Assembly (NCBI GenBank): GCA_025929005.1
Contig: JAICND010000117.1
Location: forward strand, 1 to 5,659
Direction: 5' to 3'
Origin: Acidimicrobiia bacterium
GTDB taxonomy: Bacteria > Actinomycetota > Acidimicrobiia > Spongiisociales > ZC4RG35
DNA length: 5,659 nt
Below the pieces are notes generated by a model, which was given only the letters and a program-made list of their open reading frames with translations, did no database searches and was not told the DNA's origin. Below are positions 5,109 to 5,659 of this stretch, one piece after another (position 1 is the stretch's first letter; each line of letters begins with the position of its first letter). Both the position numbers and the translations under genes were made by a program.

Positions 5109-5659
5109 GTGACCGTCATGGGAGCGATCCCGATCAAGCCTTTTCAATCTGCCAAAGGCCGGCTCCGGGAGGCCCTCACTCCCGCAGTCCGAGCTTCCGT
5201 GAGCCGGCAATTGGCCGCCGACACCGTCGAGGCCCTCCAATCGGCCGGTGCCACGCCTCTGGTTATCGCAGCCGATGCGGAGGTGGCGGCGTGGGGAGAG
5301 AACCTGGGTCTCGCGGTGATTCTCGACGAGAACTCGGACCTCAACGCCGCGGCCACACTGGCGGTCGCGGAAGCTTCCCGACAGCGGCTTCCCTGGATGG
5401 TGCTTCACGTCGACCTGCCCATGCTCAATCCTGAAGTCCTGAGACGTGCCATCTCGGTGATCTCGGAGCACCGCCCGGTCATTGCTCCGAGTTCTGATGG
5501 GGGCACCCCGTTGCTAGGTACCAACAGCTCGCAGTTCGACTTTGCATATGGACCTGGCAGCTTCCAGCGTCATCTGCGCCTTCTTGCCGCCCAACTGCCG
5601 GTCGTGATGGTCGATCCCAGGCTGGCCATAGATCTAGATGGGCCGGACGATCTGCGCGC
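5109..5659 (+). CDS. cofC: CofC/FbiD guanylyltransferase of coenzyme F420 synthesis, C-terminus beyond the window
   Basis: CofC joins GTP with 2-phospho-L-lactate (archaea), or with phosphoenolpyruvate in the actinobacterial enzymes called FbiD, to give the activated intermediate that CofD/FbiA transfers to the deazaflavin Fo. The 183 complete codons show the family pattern: IPIKPFQSAKGRL (7-19, substrate loop with Lys), DLNAAATLA (77-85), the strand end HVDLPML (100-106), SDGGTPLL (129-136), YGPGSFQRH (147-155) and IDLDGPDDL (174-182). D102, D175 and D177 match in spacing the three metal-binding Asp residues I recall for M. tuberculosis FbiD. The usual GGTN-A-L is GGTPLL here. No stop occurs before the edge; relatives are about 210 residues, so perhaps 20-30 are missing. 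The start is GTG 5109 or ATG 5118 (three residues shorter). MobA-like transferases are the nearest alternative but lack this full pattern. Substrate preference (PEP or phospholactate) cannot be decided. Confidence 0.88.
   Translation, partial: MTVMGAIPIKPFQSAKGRLREALTPAVRASVSRQLAADTVEALQSAGATPLVIAADAEVAAWGENLGLAVILDENSDLNAAATLAVAEASRQRLPWMVLHVDLPMLNPEVLRRAISVISEHRPVIAPSSDGGTPLLGTNSSQFDFAYGPGSFQRHLRLLAAQLPVVMVDPRLAIDLDGPDDLR

Noticed and set aside
5054..5137. An upstream ATG extending the LLM gene by 28 residues
   Set aside because: The extension would overlap the divergent cofC start and both promoters and is unlike LLM N-termini. Homology begins at the Met-Met pair.
4953..5471. A 172-codon minus-strand open frame antisense to cofC
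   Set aside because: It has no family resemblance and is a shadow of the cofC and LLM coding frames.
1..5659. tRNA, rRNA, riboswitch, CRISPR array, insertion sequence or attachment site
   Set aside because: Coding sequence fills nearly the whole window. The noncoding gaps are 3 to 80 bp and contain no tRNA-like, repeat-array or transposase signal.

Overview
This window looks like ordinary, gene-dense chromosome from a GC-rich actinobacterium. The evidence is an ACT-domain serine-pathway dehydrogenase of the mycobacterial type, an Rv1855c-like F420-dependent oxidoreductase, and the start of a CofC/FbiD gene for coenzyme F420 synthesis, together with GC-rich codon third positions. No gene has a visible Shine-Dalgarno sequence, and the starts look leaderless, which is common in Actinobacteria. 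The gene order matches no mycobacterial or Streptomyces order I recall. An early-branching actinobacterial lineage such as Acidimicrobiia is a plausible guess, but it is inference only.

Layout. Positions 1-606 (minus) hold the first 202 residues of an S9-family (prolyl-oligopeptidase-like) peptidase, which runs off the left edge. Divergent from it is a small membrane phosphatase of the PgpA family (656-1105, plus). It meets tail to tail with serA, phosphoglycerate dehydrogenase (1109-2755, minus). Divergent from serA is a two-gene unit: a universal stress protein (2836-3276) and a TesB-like acyl-CoA thioesterase (3273-4064) whose GTG start overlaps the stress-protein stop. This unit converges on an F420-dependent LLM-class oxidoreductase (4070-5053, minus). 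Divergent from that is cofC/fbiD (5109 to the right edge, plus), which is incomplete.

The genes form three divergent pairs with short shared promoter regions (49, 80 and 55 bp) and two convergent junctions of 3 and 5 bp. There is no stretch of 300 bases without a gene, and I saw no RNA gene, mobile element, CRISPR array or attachment site. The metabolic roles are mostly unrelated: peptide turnover, phosphatidylglycerol synthesis, serine synthesis, stress response and acyl-CoA hydrolysis. The exception is the right end, where an F420-using enzyme and an F420-making enzyme share one 55-bp promoter region.

I found no clearly undescribed system. The strongest non-obvious signal is the promoter layout: each of the six transcription-unit heads has a -10-like hexamer (A at position 2, T at position 6) ending 6-9 nt before a start codon, and no ribosome binding site is visible. 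This argues for leaderless transcripts across the whole window, and it decides several start codons.
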